A stretch of DNA of 64,000 nt from Enterococcus dispar ATCC 51266 (GTDB lineage Bacteria; Bacillota; Bacilli; Lactobacillales; Enterococcaceae): NCBI RefSeq assembly GCF_000406945.1, contig NZ_KE136354.1, positions 2,139,290 through 2,203,289 of the forward strand, in the 5' to 3' direction. The translations under genes and the position numbers were made by a program. The notes below the pieces were generated by a model. It had not been told where the DNA came from. It searched no databases and worked only from the letters and a program-made list of their open reading frames with translations. Positions 34,556 through 43,371 of this stretch are shown piece by piece. The first letter of the stretch is position 1. The number at the start of each line of letters is the position of its first letter.

Positions 34556-36706
34556 CTACTTCACTAAATTAAATCTTACTGCGGTTAAATCGCGACTATT
34601 GGGTCCTACCATTGCTAAGAAGGTGCCCTTATCACTAGTTACTGCTTGATTTTTATGGACATAACGCAACATATCTTCTGTAATGGTAAAAGAAACTTTA
34701 CGACTTTCTTTCCCTGCTAATTCTACTTGTTGAAAAGCCTTCAATTCCTTAATTGGACGAACAACTTGTCCAACTAAATCTTGAATATATAATTGGACTG
34801 TTTCAGTCCCTGCTGTTTCACTGTTGTTGGTCAGCGTCACGGTAGCTTTAATTTGACTGTCCTTAGTTAATTCTGTTTGATCTAAGACAAAATCTTGGTA
34901 TGAAAATTGACTATAACTTAAACCAAAGCCAAAAGGATATTTAGCATAATTGGAAACATCCAAATATTTTGAAACGTATTTCTCTTTTGGTGCGCTTTCA
35001 TAAGGACGCCCGGTGTTATCACAGTTATAAAAAATTGGTACCTGACCGACACTTTCTGGAAATGACATGGATAAACGAGCAGATGGGTTATAATCCCCCC
35101 ATAAAATAGCGGCCAAAGCATTACCGGTTTCGGTACCTCCAAACCAAGCTTCTACAAGCGCTTTTGCACTATCAATACCATTTAAATCTAGCGGCCGACC
35201 ATTGTATAACGTCACAATAATCTGGTCATTTACTTTTTTGATATCTTCAAATAACGCAATTTGGGCGGCAGGCAACGTGATATCACTACGACTAGCAGCT
35301 TCTCCGCTCATCCACTCGGTTTCCCCTAATGCCAAGACTACTTTATCCGCTTTAGCTGCAAGTAAAATAGCTTCATTGATTGCCGCATCACTTGGTGCAA
35401 AATAATCAAAAACTTCTTTGCCTACTAATAAGTGTTGACTATAGACTTGCGCACCTTCTACCAGTGAAACTGCTTCTTCCATTTTTCCTTGCCAAGACCA
35501 TGCCCCTAAAACATCGTGGCTATTTGCCGCAGGTCCAATAATCGCCACCGTTTCCGTCGCACTTAAAGGCAAAATATTTTCGTCATTTTTTAACAAGACC
35601 ATCGATTTCTTGGCAATTTCTTGTGCAGCCTGACGATGCTCTGTCGATAAAATTACTTTTTCATCTGCGACGCTGGCCCCGCGATAGGGATTTTCAAAGA
35701 GACCCAAGTCATTTTTCAGCTCTAAAATACGTAAAACCGCTTCATCTAATAAAGATTCATCCACACTGCCTTCTGCAATTAGTTCAGCTAAATAATGCGT
35801 ATAGCAAGTCGTCATCATTTCAATATCGACGCCAGCTTCAATTGCCAGCTGAGCAGCCTCTTTTTCATCAGCTGCCACACCGTGAGGGATTAATTCTTTT
35901 ACTGCCCCCCAGTCTGAAATTACAACACCGTCAAAATCATATTCCTCTCTTAACACGTCACGAAAGAGCCATTTATTGCCCGTAGCCGGAATCCCGTCAA
36001 TCGTATTAAAAGACGTCATCACTAATTTTGCACCAGCATCTAAAGCTGCTTTGTAACCTGGTAGGTAACTTTCTCTAAGCTGTCTTTCCGACATATTCAC
36101 TGTATTGTAATCACGACCTGCTAATGCTGCGCCATAAGCGGCAAAGTGTTTGACACAAGCGGCCACACGGCTGAAGTCATTTTTTAAATCGTCCCCTTGA
36201 TAACCTTTAACAAAACTCTCAGCAAAACGAGCGTTCAAGTAAGGATCTTCTCCTGTCGACTCCATTACTCTTCCCCAACGTGGATCGCGTACCAAATCAA
36301 CCATAGGAGAAAAAGTTACATGTAGACCCGAAACTGCGGCTTCTTTAGCGGAAACCTGAGCCATTTCTTCGGCTGCTGCTAAATCCCAACTACTACCAAG
36401 TGCTAATGGAATCGGAAAAATTGTCCGAAATCCGTGGATAATGTCTGCCATTAATAAAGTTGGAATTCCCAAGCGGTTTTTTTCCATATATTCTTTTTGA
36501 ATTCGCTTTGCTTCACTTGCACCTGACAACCCTAAAATAGTACCGGCATTTTGAATATTTTCATCTGTTAAGCCCATTTCTGTCATCGGACCGGTTTTTT
36601 CTTCGGCGGCCTGTGAGTAAAAATCGGCGGCTAATTGTAAAAGTTGATCGACTTTTTCTGTCAATGTCATTTCTTGTACCAATGCGGCTAATTTGCTTTG
36701 TTCCAT
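34556..36706 (-). CDS. GH3 beta-glucosidase, probably for sophorose-type oligosaccharides
   Basis: A 716-residue cytoplasmic retaining glycosidase. The nucleophile is Asp265 in GVVISDWGAVKE; substrate-binding DPRWGRVMESTGEDP and KHFAAYGAALAGRDYN are typical GH3 motifs; a C-terminal fibronectin-III-like domain ends the protein. It is 12 bases upstream of the GH94 gene. Length and position match the Listeria innocua GH3 enzyme that acts on beta-1,2-linked glucosides. Together the two enzymes would convert imported oligosaccharides to glucose and glucose 1-phosphate. AAAGGAGG precedes the ATG. Linkage specificity rests on context. Confidence 0.87.
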   Translation of the reverse strand: MEQSKLAALVQEMTLTEKVDQLLQLAADFYSQAAEEKTGPMTEMGLTDENIQNAGTILGLSGASEAKRIQKEYMEKNRLGIPTLLMADIIHGFRTIFPIPLALGSSWDLAAAEEMAQVSAKEAAVSGLHVTFSPMVDLVRDPRWGRVMESTGEDPYLNARFAESFVKGYQGDDLKNDFSRVAACVKHFAAYGAALAGRDYNTVNMSERQLRESYLPGYKAALDAGAKLVMTSFNTIDGIPATGNKWLFRDVLREEYDFDGVVISDWGAVKELIPHGVAADEKEAAQLAIEAGVDIEMMTTCYTHYLAELIAEGSVDESLLDEAVLRILELKNDLGLFENPYRGASVADEKVILSTEHRQAAQEIAKKSMVLLKNDENILPLSATETVAIIGPAANSHDVLGAWSWQGKMEEAVSLVEGAQVYSQHLLVGKEVFDYFAPSDAAINEAILLAAKADKVVLALGETEWMSGEAASRSDITLPAAQIALFEDIKKVNDQIIVTLYNGRPLDLNGIDSAKALVEAWFGGTETGNALAAILWGDYNPSARLSMSFPESVGQVPIFYNCDNTGRPYESAPKEKYVSKYLDVSNYAKYPFGFGLSYSQFSYQDFVLDQTELTKDSQIKATVTLTNNSETAGTETVQLYIQDLVGQVVRPIKELKAFQQVELAGKESRKVSFTITEDMLRYVHKNQAVTSDKGTFLAMVGPNSRDLTAVRFNLVK

Positions 36707-36742
36707 TGCTGCATCCTCCTTTAACTGGTGTAAAATCTAACT

Positions 36743-37573
36743 TTATTTATTACCGGAAACGTTATATCCATCTAAAATATACTTTTGTAAAAACATGAAT
36801 ATGATTAAAATCGGTACAACCATGAACGTTGAACCTGCCATTTGTAAAGAATAGTTATTGGCATATTGACCCTTTAACAATTGAAGTCCCACTGATAAGG
36901 TGTAATATTTTTCATCATTTGCCATAATCAACGGCCATAAGAATGAGTTCCAGCCGCCGATAAATGTGGCAATACCTTGTACTGCCAATACTGGTTTAGA
37001 AATTGGTAAGACAATACGGGTAAAGATAAACCATTCACTAGCACCATCTAATCTCGCTGCTTCTAAAAGCTCATTGGAAATCGCAGAAGCAAATTGGCGA
37101 AATAAGAAAATGCCGTATGCACCAACTAATCCGGGTAAAATAATCCCCGCCATCGTGTTTGTTAATTTTAAAGAGTTCATAATTAAATAAACGGGAATCA
37201 TTGTTACTTGTCCTGGAATCATCATAGTTGCTAATACCAAGTAAAATAATGGTTCACGACCTTTAAAGTTATACTTGGCAAAACCAAAACCTGCCATTGC
37301 ATTAAAGAACATTCCTAAAAAGGAAAACGCCACTACAATTAATGTATTTTTCAAATAAACGATAAAGTTAAATGCCTCAAACAACTCTTTGAAATTATCC
37401 ATAGAAAAATGTTCTGGTAAAATTTTTGGAGGAAATTGCATGATTTCGGCATCGGTTTTAAAAGAAGAAAGGATCATCCATACAAAAGGAATCATCCAAA
37501 TAATCGCACCAATCGCTAAGGCAACCCCGATTGCAATTTTGGCACGACGGTTACTTTGCATTTCTTTTGTCAT
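36743..37573 (-). CDS. Carbohydrate ABC transporter permease (MalG type)
   Basis: A 276-residue inner-membrane subunit with six helices and the EAA loop ELLEAARLDGASEWFIFTRIVLP. N-terminus is cytoplasmic and basic. GTGAGG precedes the ATG; 15 bases separate it from the upstream permease gene. It forms the channel with the partner encoded at 37589-38482. No ATPase gene is in the locus; such CUT1 systems usually borrow the shared MsmK ATPase. Confidence 0.92.
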   Translation of the reverse strand: MTKEMQSNRRAKIAIGVALAIGAIIWMIPFVWMILSSFKTDAEIMQFPPKILPEHFSMDNFKELFEAFNFIVYLKNTLIVVAFSFLGMFFNAMAGFGFAKYNFKGREPLFYLVLATMMIPGQVTMIPVYLIMNSLKLTNTMAGIILPGLVGAYGIFLFRQFASAISNELLEAARLDGASEWFIFTRIVLPISKPVLAVQGIATFIGGWNSFLWPLIMANDEKYYTLSVGLQLLKGQYANNYSLQMAGSTFMVVPILIIFMFLQKYILDGYNVSGNK

Positions 37574-37588
37574 CTTTGATTACCTCAC

Positions 37589-38482
37589 TTATAATTGATT
37601 TTCTGCATTTTTACGCTGCATTCTAAATTGCAACAATGTAACAATGATGATAGCTGCAAATAAAATGAATGAACCTGCTGCTGCATAACCAAATTTACTC
37701 AATTGGAAGCCGTTACGGTAAATAAATAGTGCCACTGAAGTCGTAGAGTCTAATGGTCCACCATTGGTTAAAACAAAAGGTTCTTCGAAGAATTGCAGCC
37801 AACCAATTAAAGTGGTTACGGTAACAAAGAATGTTGAAAACCGTAAAGATGGAATGGTAATGTACCAAATTTGTTGGCGTTTTGATGCGCCGTCTAAAGA
37901 AGCAGCTTCATATAATTCTTTAGGAATACCTTGAATAGCAGCTAGAAAAATTAACATATTGGCTCCAACTGCCCGCCATACTCCCAAAATGATTAAAGAG
38001 ACTTTTGCCATTACTGGGTTGGTCAACCAGGGAACAGCATCAATATGTAGCAAAGACAGCAAATAGTTTAAGAATCCAAAACTTGGATTGTATAAATAAG
38101 CAAATACAACAGCCACTGCTACCACATTGGTAATTGCAGGTGTGTAAAAAATCATTCGAAAAGCAGAGAAAATTTTATTTTTTCCAAAGTTGATCATTAA
38201 AGCCAAGCCCATTGATAAAGCAATGACAACCGGCACCCCGAATACAACATAAAAAATGGTGTTTTTAATGCTCTTTAGAAAAACTGGATCTGAAACAATG
38301 TCTTGATAATTTTTAAAGGCAACAAATTTAATTTGTGACCAATCGGCGAGTCCAACCAGACTCATATCAGTAAAACTAATAAAAAATGCAACAAAAATAG
38401 GAATAATAGAAAATAGCAATAATAAAATCAACGCCGGAGCAATGAAAAGATAGGGTGCTTTGGTGGTTTTGGCTTTTCGCAA
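37589..38482 (-). CDS. Carbohydrate ABC transporter permease (MalF type)
   Basis: A 297-residue six-helix permease with EAA loop ELYEAASLDGASKRQQIWYITIP. The open frame extends to 38530, but AAGGAGG lies eight bases before a TTG at 38482 (translation begins LRKAKTTKAPYLF), and the upstream codons overlap a regulatory hairpin, so I take the TTG. It follows the binding-protein gene with that hairpin between them. Confidence 0.88.
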   Translation of the reverse strand: MRKAKTTKAPYLFIAPALILLLLFSIIPIFVAFFISFTDMSLVGLADWSQIKFVAFKNYQDIVSDPVFLKSIKNTIFYVVFGVPVVIALSMGLALMINFGKNKIFSAFRMIFYTPAITNVVAVAVVFAYLYNPSFGFLNYLLSLLHIDAVPWLTNPVMAKVSLIILGVWRAVGANMLIFLAAIQGIPKELYEAASLDGASKRQQIWYITIPSLRFSTFFVTVTTLIGWLQFFEEPFVLTNGGPLDSTTSVALFIYRNGFQLSKFGYAAAGSFILFAAIIIVTLLQFRMQRKNAENQL

Positions 38483-38535
38483 TGGAAGCGCCTCCTTCAA
38501 AATAATTTTGTAAATTGGATTAATTGACAAAAGGA

Positions 38536-38577
38536 AGGAGTGGTTAAAAGTCCAAACTGGACTTTTGGACCACTCCT
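38536..38577 (-). promoter_or_regulatory. Intercistronic stem-loop between binding-protein and permease genes
   Basis: AGGAGTGGT...ACCACTCCT and AAAAGTCC...GGACTTTT form a two-part stem with a short loop. The following T tract is weak, so it probably acts as a partial terminator or mRNA stabiliser to make more binding protein than permease. Confidence 0.7.
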
Positions 38578-38633
38578 AGAAAATTGGTGGACACAATTTA
38601 ACTCTTTTTAGATGTTAAATTTTTACACCACAC

Positions 38634-39884
38634 TTATTTGTTTAAAGTAGCTTCTGATTCTTGATTGAAAGCGTCCATTTCTTTTTGAACGTCGGCGCCA
38701 CCAAGATAGATTTGTTCGAAGTGTTTCAAGTAGTTTTGCGCGATTTCTTCAAATTCAGGAATTAAAGGCATTGGTTCAGAATTTTGCAATTGTTCATTAA
38801 AGACGCTGTAAACTGGATCAGATTTTAAAGAGTCATCTTCCCAAGCTTTTAAAGCTGTTGGTAGGGCATCTGTTAATTTCATCCATTCTAATTGATTTTC
38901 AGGACGTGCCATAAATTCGATGAATTTCGCTGCATCATCTTTTTTCTTAGAGTATTCAAAAATTGTTAAGTTTGAACCCCCCATTGAAGAAGTGTTATTT
39001 TCTTTTTTCGGTAATGTCGCGATTGCCCATTTACCCTCTACATCTTTCACTGTATCTTTCACTGTTTTTGCCATCCAAGGACCACTGATAAACATTGGTA
39101 CCATAGCATCATCACCAGAGAATGTTTGCGATACATCTAAACCTAAATCTTCTTTTGGTGAGTAGCCTTTTTGGATAAAGTCATTTAAATAAGAAACAGC
39201 ATCTACAAAAGGTTTTTTGTTAAAAACTGGTTTGCCATCTTCTAATAGTGGAGAGCCATTTTGACGAGCAAACATAAAACCTAGCGTTTGTTCTTTACTG
39301 TCAATGTTGATACCATATTTATCATCACCTCGAGCAGCTAATTTTTTTGCTGCATCTTCTAATTCTTCCCACGTTTTTGGTGCTTCCTTGTAACCAACTT
39401 TTTCTAAAACATCGGTACGGTAGAATAATACGCGGGTCTCAGCTGCCCACGGAATGCCGTAATATTTGTCGTCAAATTTTGTTGTTTCAACAGAACCATG
39501 ATAGAAGTTTTCAGCTTTTAAGTTATCGTATTTTTCAATGTACTTGCTCATATCTGCTAGAGCGCCAGCTTTTTGGAATTCCGGCATCCAAGTTGTTCCC
39601 ATTTGTAAAACATCTGGGCCACTTTTAGAAGCAACGGCTGTTAACAATTTGTCATGGGCATTTGACCATGGAATCGACTGTATTTTTACTTCAATTCCAG
39701 TTTCATCAGTGAATTTATCCGTCATTTTGGATAACTGTTTCACTTCTTCTCCCATGCCCCAAATATTTAAGACTTTGTCATCTTTAGCAGAATTTCCGCC
39801 TGAACCTGACCCACAGCCTGCTAGAACACCCAAAGTCATTGCTGCTGTTACACCCAATAAACAAAGCTTTTTCGAAATCTTCAT
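38634..39884 (-). CDS. Sugar-binding lipoprotein of the beta-1,2-glucooligosaccharide ABC transporter
   Basis: A 416-residue extracellular receptor. It begins MKISKKLCLLGVTAAM with a lipobox LGVLAGC, so it is lipid-anchored, followed by a Gly/Ser linker and a family 1 binding-protein fold (LNIWGMGEEVKQLSKMTDKF, then YYGIPWAAETRVLFYRTDVL). GGAGGA seven bases before ATG 39884 supports the start. First gene of the operon binding protein-permease-permease-GH3-GH94, behind a strong promoter with a LacI-type operator. By order it corresponds to the Listeria protein that binds beta-1,2-glucooligosaccharides of three or more units. Confidence 0.88.
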   Translation of the reverse strand: MKISKKLCLLGVTAAMTLGVLAGCGSGSGGNSAKDDKVLNIWGMGEEVKQLSKMTDKFTDETGIEVKIQSIPWSNAHDKLLTAVASKSGPDVLQMGTTWMPEFQKAGALADMSKYIEKYDNLKAENFYHGSVETTKFDDKYYGIPWAAETRVLFYRTDVLEKVGYKEAPKTWEELEDAAKKLAARGDDKYGINIDSKEQTLGFMFARQNGSPLLEDGKPVFNKKPFVDAVSYLNDFIQKGYSPKEDLGLDVSQTFSGDDAMVPMFISGPWMAKTVKDTVKDVEGKWAIATLPKKENNTSSMGGSNLTIFEYSKKKDDAAKFIEFMARPENQLEWMKLTDALPTALKAWEDDSLKSDPVYSVFNEQLQNSEPMPLIPEFEEIAQNYLKHFEQIYLGGADVQKEMDAFNQESEATLNK

Positions 39885-39912
39885 CTTTCTTCCTCCGTAT
39901 TTCATTTTTGGT

Positions 39913-39922
39913 GAAACGTTTC
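39913..39922. promoter_or_regulatory. LacI-type operator at the transport operon start
   Basis: GAAACGTTTC, a perfect ten-base palindrome, lies about ten bases after the -10 box, in the early transcribed region. Confidence 0.7.
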
Positions 39923-39931
39923 TACGAACAG

Positions 39932-39960
39932 AGTATATAACGCCATCGTTTAATTTGCAA
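39932..39960 (-). promoter_or_regulatory. Promoter of the beta-1,2-glucan operon
   Basis: Minus strand -35 TTGCAA (39960-39955), 17-base spacer, -10 TATACT (39937-39932). A catabolite-response-like TGCAACCGTTTTCTA (39956-39970) overlaps the -35 box. Confidence 0.82.
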
Positions 39961-40117
39961 CCGTTTTCTACATTTTTCTATAAAAAAACTTTCTAATACG
40001 CTTATAAACGGCTTTAAATAAGCATTTATCAAAAGTTAAATGACAATATCTTAATAAATTTACACCTTTTAAACTTTTTCATGTTAAAATTTAGCTGAAA
40101 ATATTTCACCGATCAAG

Positions 40118-40131
40118 AAAAACGTTTCACT
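40118..40131. promoter_or_regulatory. Second LacI-type operator, upstream of the GH13 gene
   Basis: GAAAAACGTTTCAC contains the same AAACGTTTCA core as the operator at 39913, about 32 bases before the GH13 start codon. Confidence 0.6.
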
Positions 40132-40162
40132 AAATTTATATTTATTTGGAAGGAGTTTTATA

Positions 40163-41782
40163 ATGACTTTAAAATGGTGGCAACAAAGTGTTTTTTATCA
40201 AATTTATCCCCGCAGTTTTCAAGACAGTAATCATGATGGCATTGGCGATCTTAACGGGATTACCGCGCGCTTACCTTATTTAAAAGAATTGGGTATCGAT
40301 GCGATTTGGCTCTCACCCGTTTTTGCTTCACCCAATGTCGACAACGGTTATGACGTGAGTGATTACTGCGCTATTATGCCAGAATTTGGGACGATGGAAG
40401 ATATGGAAGAATTAATTACAGCAGCTAATAACATGGGCATTAAGATCATCATGGACTTAGTGGTCAATCATACTTCCAGTGAGCATCCTTGGTTTAAAAA
40501 AGCTTTGGCAGGAGATCCACATTACAAAGACTATTATATTTTTCGCTCTGATAAAAAAGGTTTACCCAATGACTTAAATTCTTTTTTTGGAGGTTCTGCC
40601 TGGGAATACGTTCCTGAAAGAAAAGAATATTATTTTCATTTATTTGCAAAAGAGCAACCGGATTTAAATTGGGAAAATCCTGCGGTTAGAAAAGAAGTTT
40701 GGCAAATCATGAATTTTTGGCTGCAAAAAGGAGTTGGCGGCTTTCGTTTGGATGTGATTGAATTAATCGGCAAAATACCTGATCAAAAAATTATTGGCGA
40801 TAGTCCTTTGCTACATCCTTATTTACAAGAAATGTATCGTGAAGTTTTAGCAGAAAAAGATGTCGTCACGATTGGAGAAACAGGGAGCGTCACCCCATTA
40901 ACCGCCCCTTTGTACACTGATCCTAATCGCAAAGAATTGTCGATGGTTTTTCAATTTCAGCATATGGCACTAGATGAGGTTCCACAAACTTCAAAATGGA
41001 ATTTGAAAAAACTCGACGTAAGCGAACTAAAAACCGTTTTATCCCGCTGGCAAACCCAATTGCCTGCCACAGCATGGAATAGTTTATTTTGGAGCAATCA
41101 CGATCAACCTCGAATTTTATCTCGATGGGGCAATCCCGACTGCTATCCGGTTGAAAGTAGTAAAATGCTGGCAATTTTGCTTCACATGATGAAAGGAACA
41201 CCTTTTATTTACCAAGGGGAAGAACTGGGGATGACCAACCAAGAAGTAAGTGACATCAAGCAATTAGACGATATTGAAAGTATAAACTACTATACAAAAG
41301 AACGAGCAAACAACACCAAAACAGCAAAAATTTGGCAGGCAATTAATACCAAGGGACGAGATAATGCGCGTACTCCAATGCAGTGGAGCGCAGCGCAACA
41401 TGCGGGATTTACCACTGCAAACGTAACCCCGTGGTATCCTATTAACCCCAATTACACTACCATTAATGCCGCAGCGTGCTTGCAAGACAAAAACTCTATT
41501 TTTTATACGTACCAAAAGCTAATCCGCTTAAGAAAAGAGCAGCCATTAATTGTCTGGGGCGATTATCATTTACTGAATACCGCTGAGACTATTTTTGCGT
41601 ATACGCGCAGCTATCAAGGTGAAACTTGGCTGATTTGTGCCAATTTTTCTGCTTCAGAGCAAACACTTTCTCTGCCTTATACAGCAAAACAAACAATTAT
41701 CACAAACTATCCTTCTACGTATTGTAAATTAGAGCAATTAACACTGCGTCCATACGAAACTTTTGTTGTTAAATTACATTAA
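40163..41782 (+). CDS. GH13 alpha-glucosidase, probably oligo-1,6-glucosidase type
   Basis: A 539-residue cytoplasmic alpha-glucosidase of subfamily 31. Conserved regions: YQIYPRSFQDSNHDGIGDL with the calcium loop, DLVVNHTSSEHPWF, nucleophile Asp197 in GGFRLDVIE, acid/base Glu in TIGETG, and SNHDQPR. Val198 next to the nucleophile is typical of enzymes preferring alpha-1,6 bonds. Strong AAGGAG site. It is divergent from the beta-1,2-glucan operon and shares the operator region, an odd partner since its substrate is alpha-linked; it may act on a different sugar or belong to a wider regulon. Confidence 0.88.
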   Translation: MTLKWWQQSVFYQIYPRSFQDSNHDGIGDLNGITARLPYLKELGIDAIWLSPVFASPNVDNGYDVSDYCAIMPEFGTMEDMEELITAANNMGIKIIMDLVVNHTSSEHPWFKKALAGDPHYKDYYIFRSDKKGLPNDLNSFFGGSAWEYVPERKEYYFHLFAKEQPDLNWENPAVRKEVWQIMNFWLQKGVGGFRLDVIELIGKIPDQKIIGDSPLLHPYLQEMYREVLAEKDVVTIGETGSVTPLTAPLYTDPNRKELSMVFQFQHMALDEVPQTSKWNLKKLDVSELKTVLSRWQTQLPATAWNSLFWSNHDQPRILSRWGNPDCYPVESSKMLAILLHMMKGTPFIYQGEELGMTNQEVSDIKQLDDIESINYYTKERANNTKTAKIWQAINTKGRDNARTPMQWSAAQHAGFTTANVTPWYPINPNYTTINAAACLQDKNSIFYTYQKLIRLRKEQPLIVWGDYHLLNTAETIFAYTRSYQGETWLICANFSASEQTLSLPYTAKQTIITNYPSTYCKLEQLTLRPYETFVVKLH

Positions 41783-41783
41783 A

Positions 41784-41821
41784 AAAAAATGACCTCGGTT
41801 TAACACACGAGGTCATTTTTT
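41784..41821. terminator. Bidirectional terminator after the GH13 gene
   Basis: AAAAAATGACCTCG pairs with CGAGGTCATTTTTT around a ten-base loop. Confidence 0.88.
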
Positions 41822-41860
41822 ACTTTTTATTTCATTTTTCCATTAATGAACTTGAACAAA

Positions 41861-42568
41861 TTATTTATCAGAAACTTTTTTGTACAAATCATCACGGTGT
41901 CCAGATGTTGCGAGCGTAGACAATTCTTTTGAAGCCATGTGGTCAAAACCTTTTTCTTTGGTATCTGTTACTCCCCATACACCAGATGAAAATGGTGTTT
42001 CCATGTCTCCTGCAGAAATGTTTTTAATAGTTACAACATACATATCATCTTTCAATGCTACTGTTGCTTGCATAAATTTGTCGCTATCCCCATATTTCAA
42101 GGAACCGTCATCTTTTGAAACCATCATAGCAGTTGTTTCATTTGGTGCAGCAAACAATGCGACATCTTTAGTAATATCCATTGTCATATTATCTTTAAAG
42201 GTATCTTTATTTAATGAAATACCATCTTCAGATTTTGGTGCAAAATACCATCCTTTTTCACCTGAAGCTGCATGCATAAAGGCAAAGTGTAAGTATTCTT
42301 CTTTGTCAGAAACCGGAACTTTGAATTCTACTGTTTCACCTGGACGTGTTGCGCCAAGAACTTTTTTATCATCACTATTATAATTTCCAATAATTTCACC
42401 AGCTTGATATTGCATCTTAGCTGCACTAGACATTGAAGTACTTGAACTCATTGCCGTACTTTCATCTGCTTTTTGTTGGCTTGAATCTGTTTTAGTTGTG
42501 CCGCAACCTGCTAATAATAGACTCAATGAAACTGCCGCAAAACCACCAATAATTACTTTTTTGATCAT
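41861..42568 (-). CDS. Lipoprotein, unknown function (weak spondin-domain resemblance)
   Basis: A 235-residue lipoprotein. MIKKVIIGGFAAVSLSLLLAGC is a signal peptide with a lipobox (LLAGC), followed by a Ser/Thr-rich linker. The folded part has alternating strands (HFAFMHAASGEKGWYFAP, and MYVVTIKNISAG) and ends with SSGVWGVTDTKEKGFDHMAS, then ELSTLATSGHRDDLYKK. The last portion follows the pattern of bacterial Spondin_N proteins (a surface adhesion-type fold) but the match is by eye only. The ATG at 42568 is preferred because GGGAG is well placed for it and too close for the upstream ATG. Monocistronic. Confidence 0.7.
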   Translation of the reverse strand: MIKKVIIGGFAAVSLSLLLAGCGTTKTDSSQQKADESTAMSSSTSMSSAAKMQYQAGEIIGNYNSDDKKVLGATRPGETVEFKVPVSDKEEYLHFAFMHAASGEKGWYFAPKSEDGISLNKDTFKDNMTMDITKDVALFAAPNETTAMMVSKDDGSLKYGDSDKFMQATVALKDDMYVVTIKNISAGDMETPFSSGVWGVTDTKEKGFDHMASKELSTLATSGHRDDLYKKVSDK

Positions 42569-42939
42569 AACGATCATCTCCCAATCTTGCTTATTTGGTA
42601 GTACTTCATGAGTCTATTCTTAAATATTTTTATCGTCAAAACATCCGCTTATAAAACCAAACCACATCAACACAAATAAGAAGCAACTGGGAGGAGATTC
42701 CCAACTGCTTCTTATTATTTCTGCATAAAGACTGCTTCTAAAAAGCTGTTCTCATCCAATTTAAAAGCAATTAAAGGCGGTATTGCCTCCGGTTTATAAC
42801 AAAAGAAAACGCAGTTAACAAAAAAATACTAGCAGTCTGGCCTTAAGATAAACTTAAAATTTCAATCCGCGCCACACAAACTGACAAAAAGTAAAAATGC
42901 GTTAACTTTATGTTAACTTTATTATGAAGCTTTTTCACT
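42569..42939. other. Intergenic region upstream of the lipoprotein gene
   Basis: A 371-base spacer. Apart from a hairpin at 42675-42716 (AATAAGAAGCA...TGCTTCTTATT with inner GGGA/TCCC), which probably ends the GlsB-like transcript, I see no gene or repeat. Confidence 0.5.
42675..42716. terminator. Hairpin, probable terminator
   Basis: AATAAGAAGCAACTGGGA pairs with TCCCAACTGCTTCTTATT with a small internal mismatch. The T tract is modest on either strand. Confidence 0.6.
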
Positions 42940-43194
42940 TTAGGCTTTTCTACCAAAAAAGAATGATACAACTGCCACTAAGATCACTGCGCCAACAATA
43001 GAAGGAATAATTGCCATACCGGCTAAAGAAGGCCCCCAATTTCCCAAAATAGATTGCCCAAGGGCAGAACCTACCAAACCTGCTACAATATTTGCAATAA
43101 TTCCCATTGAACCACCTTTATTTGTAATCGCTCCTGCGATTGCCCCAATGACACCACCAACGATTAATGACCAAATTAAACCCATTCTACTCAC
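42940..43194 (-). CDS. GlsB/YeaQ/YmgE family stress membrane protein
   Basis: An 84-residue membrane protein of the transglycosylase-associated family, found in Gram-positives next to or as part of general stress loci. The repeated GxxxG pattern (LIWSLIVGGVIGAIAGAI, IANIVAGLVGSALGQ, SIVGAVILVAVVSFFFG) gives three helices. Start could be GTG 43194 (AAGGAA six bases ahead) or ATG 43185, the more typical MGLIWSL start. No partner Gls24/Asp23 gene is adjacent. Confidence 0.85.
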   Translation of the reverse strand: MSRMGLIWSLIVGGVIGAIAGAITNKGGSMGIIANIVAGLVGSALGQSILGNWGPSLAGMAIIPSIVGAVILVAVVSFFFGRKA

Positions 43195-43329
43195 TTCTTT
43201 CCTTAAAATTTATGTTGCATTTAAATAATTGCATTTCTTTTCCTACTATTAGCATACCGTCTTCTGAGAAATTTTAAAAACAAAACGGCTTATTTTCATC
43301 TTTTTTCTGCAATCTATTTTTTATTTTAG

Positions 43330-43364
43330 AAAAAATGAGCAGTCTAGTAAGACTGCTCATTTGT
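43330..43364 (-). terminator. Terminator of the SDR gene
   Basis: AAATGAGCAGTC pairs with GACTGCTCATTT, followed on the minus strand by a run of T. Confidence 0.85.
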
Positions 43365-43371
43365 TACTCGT

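Noticed and set aside
42840-42900. Small RNA in the spacer upstream of the lipoprotein gene
   Set aside because: No promoter-terminator pair could be found; the single hairpin nearby is explained as the end of the GlsB-like transcript.
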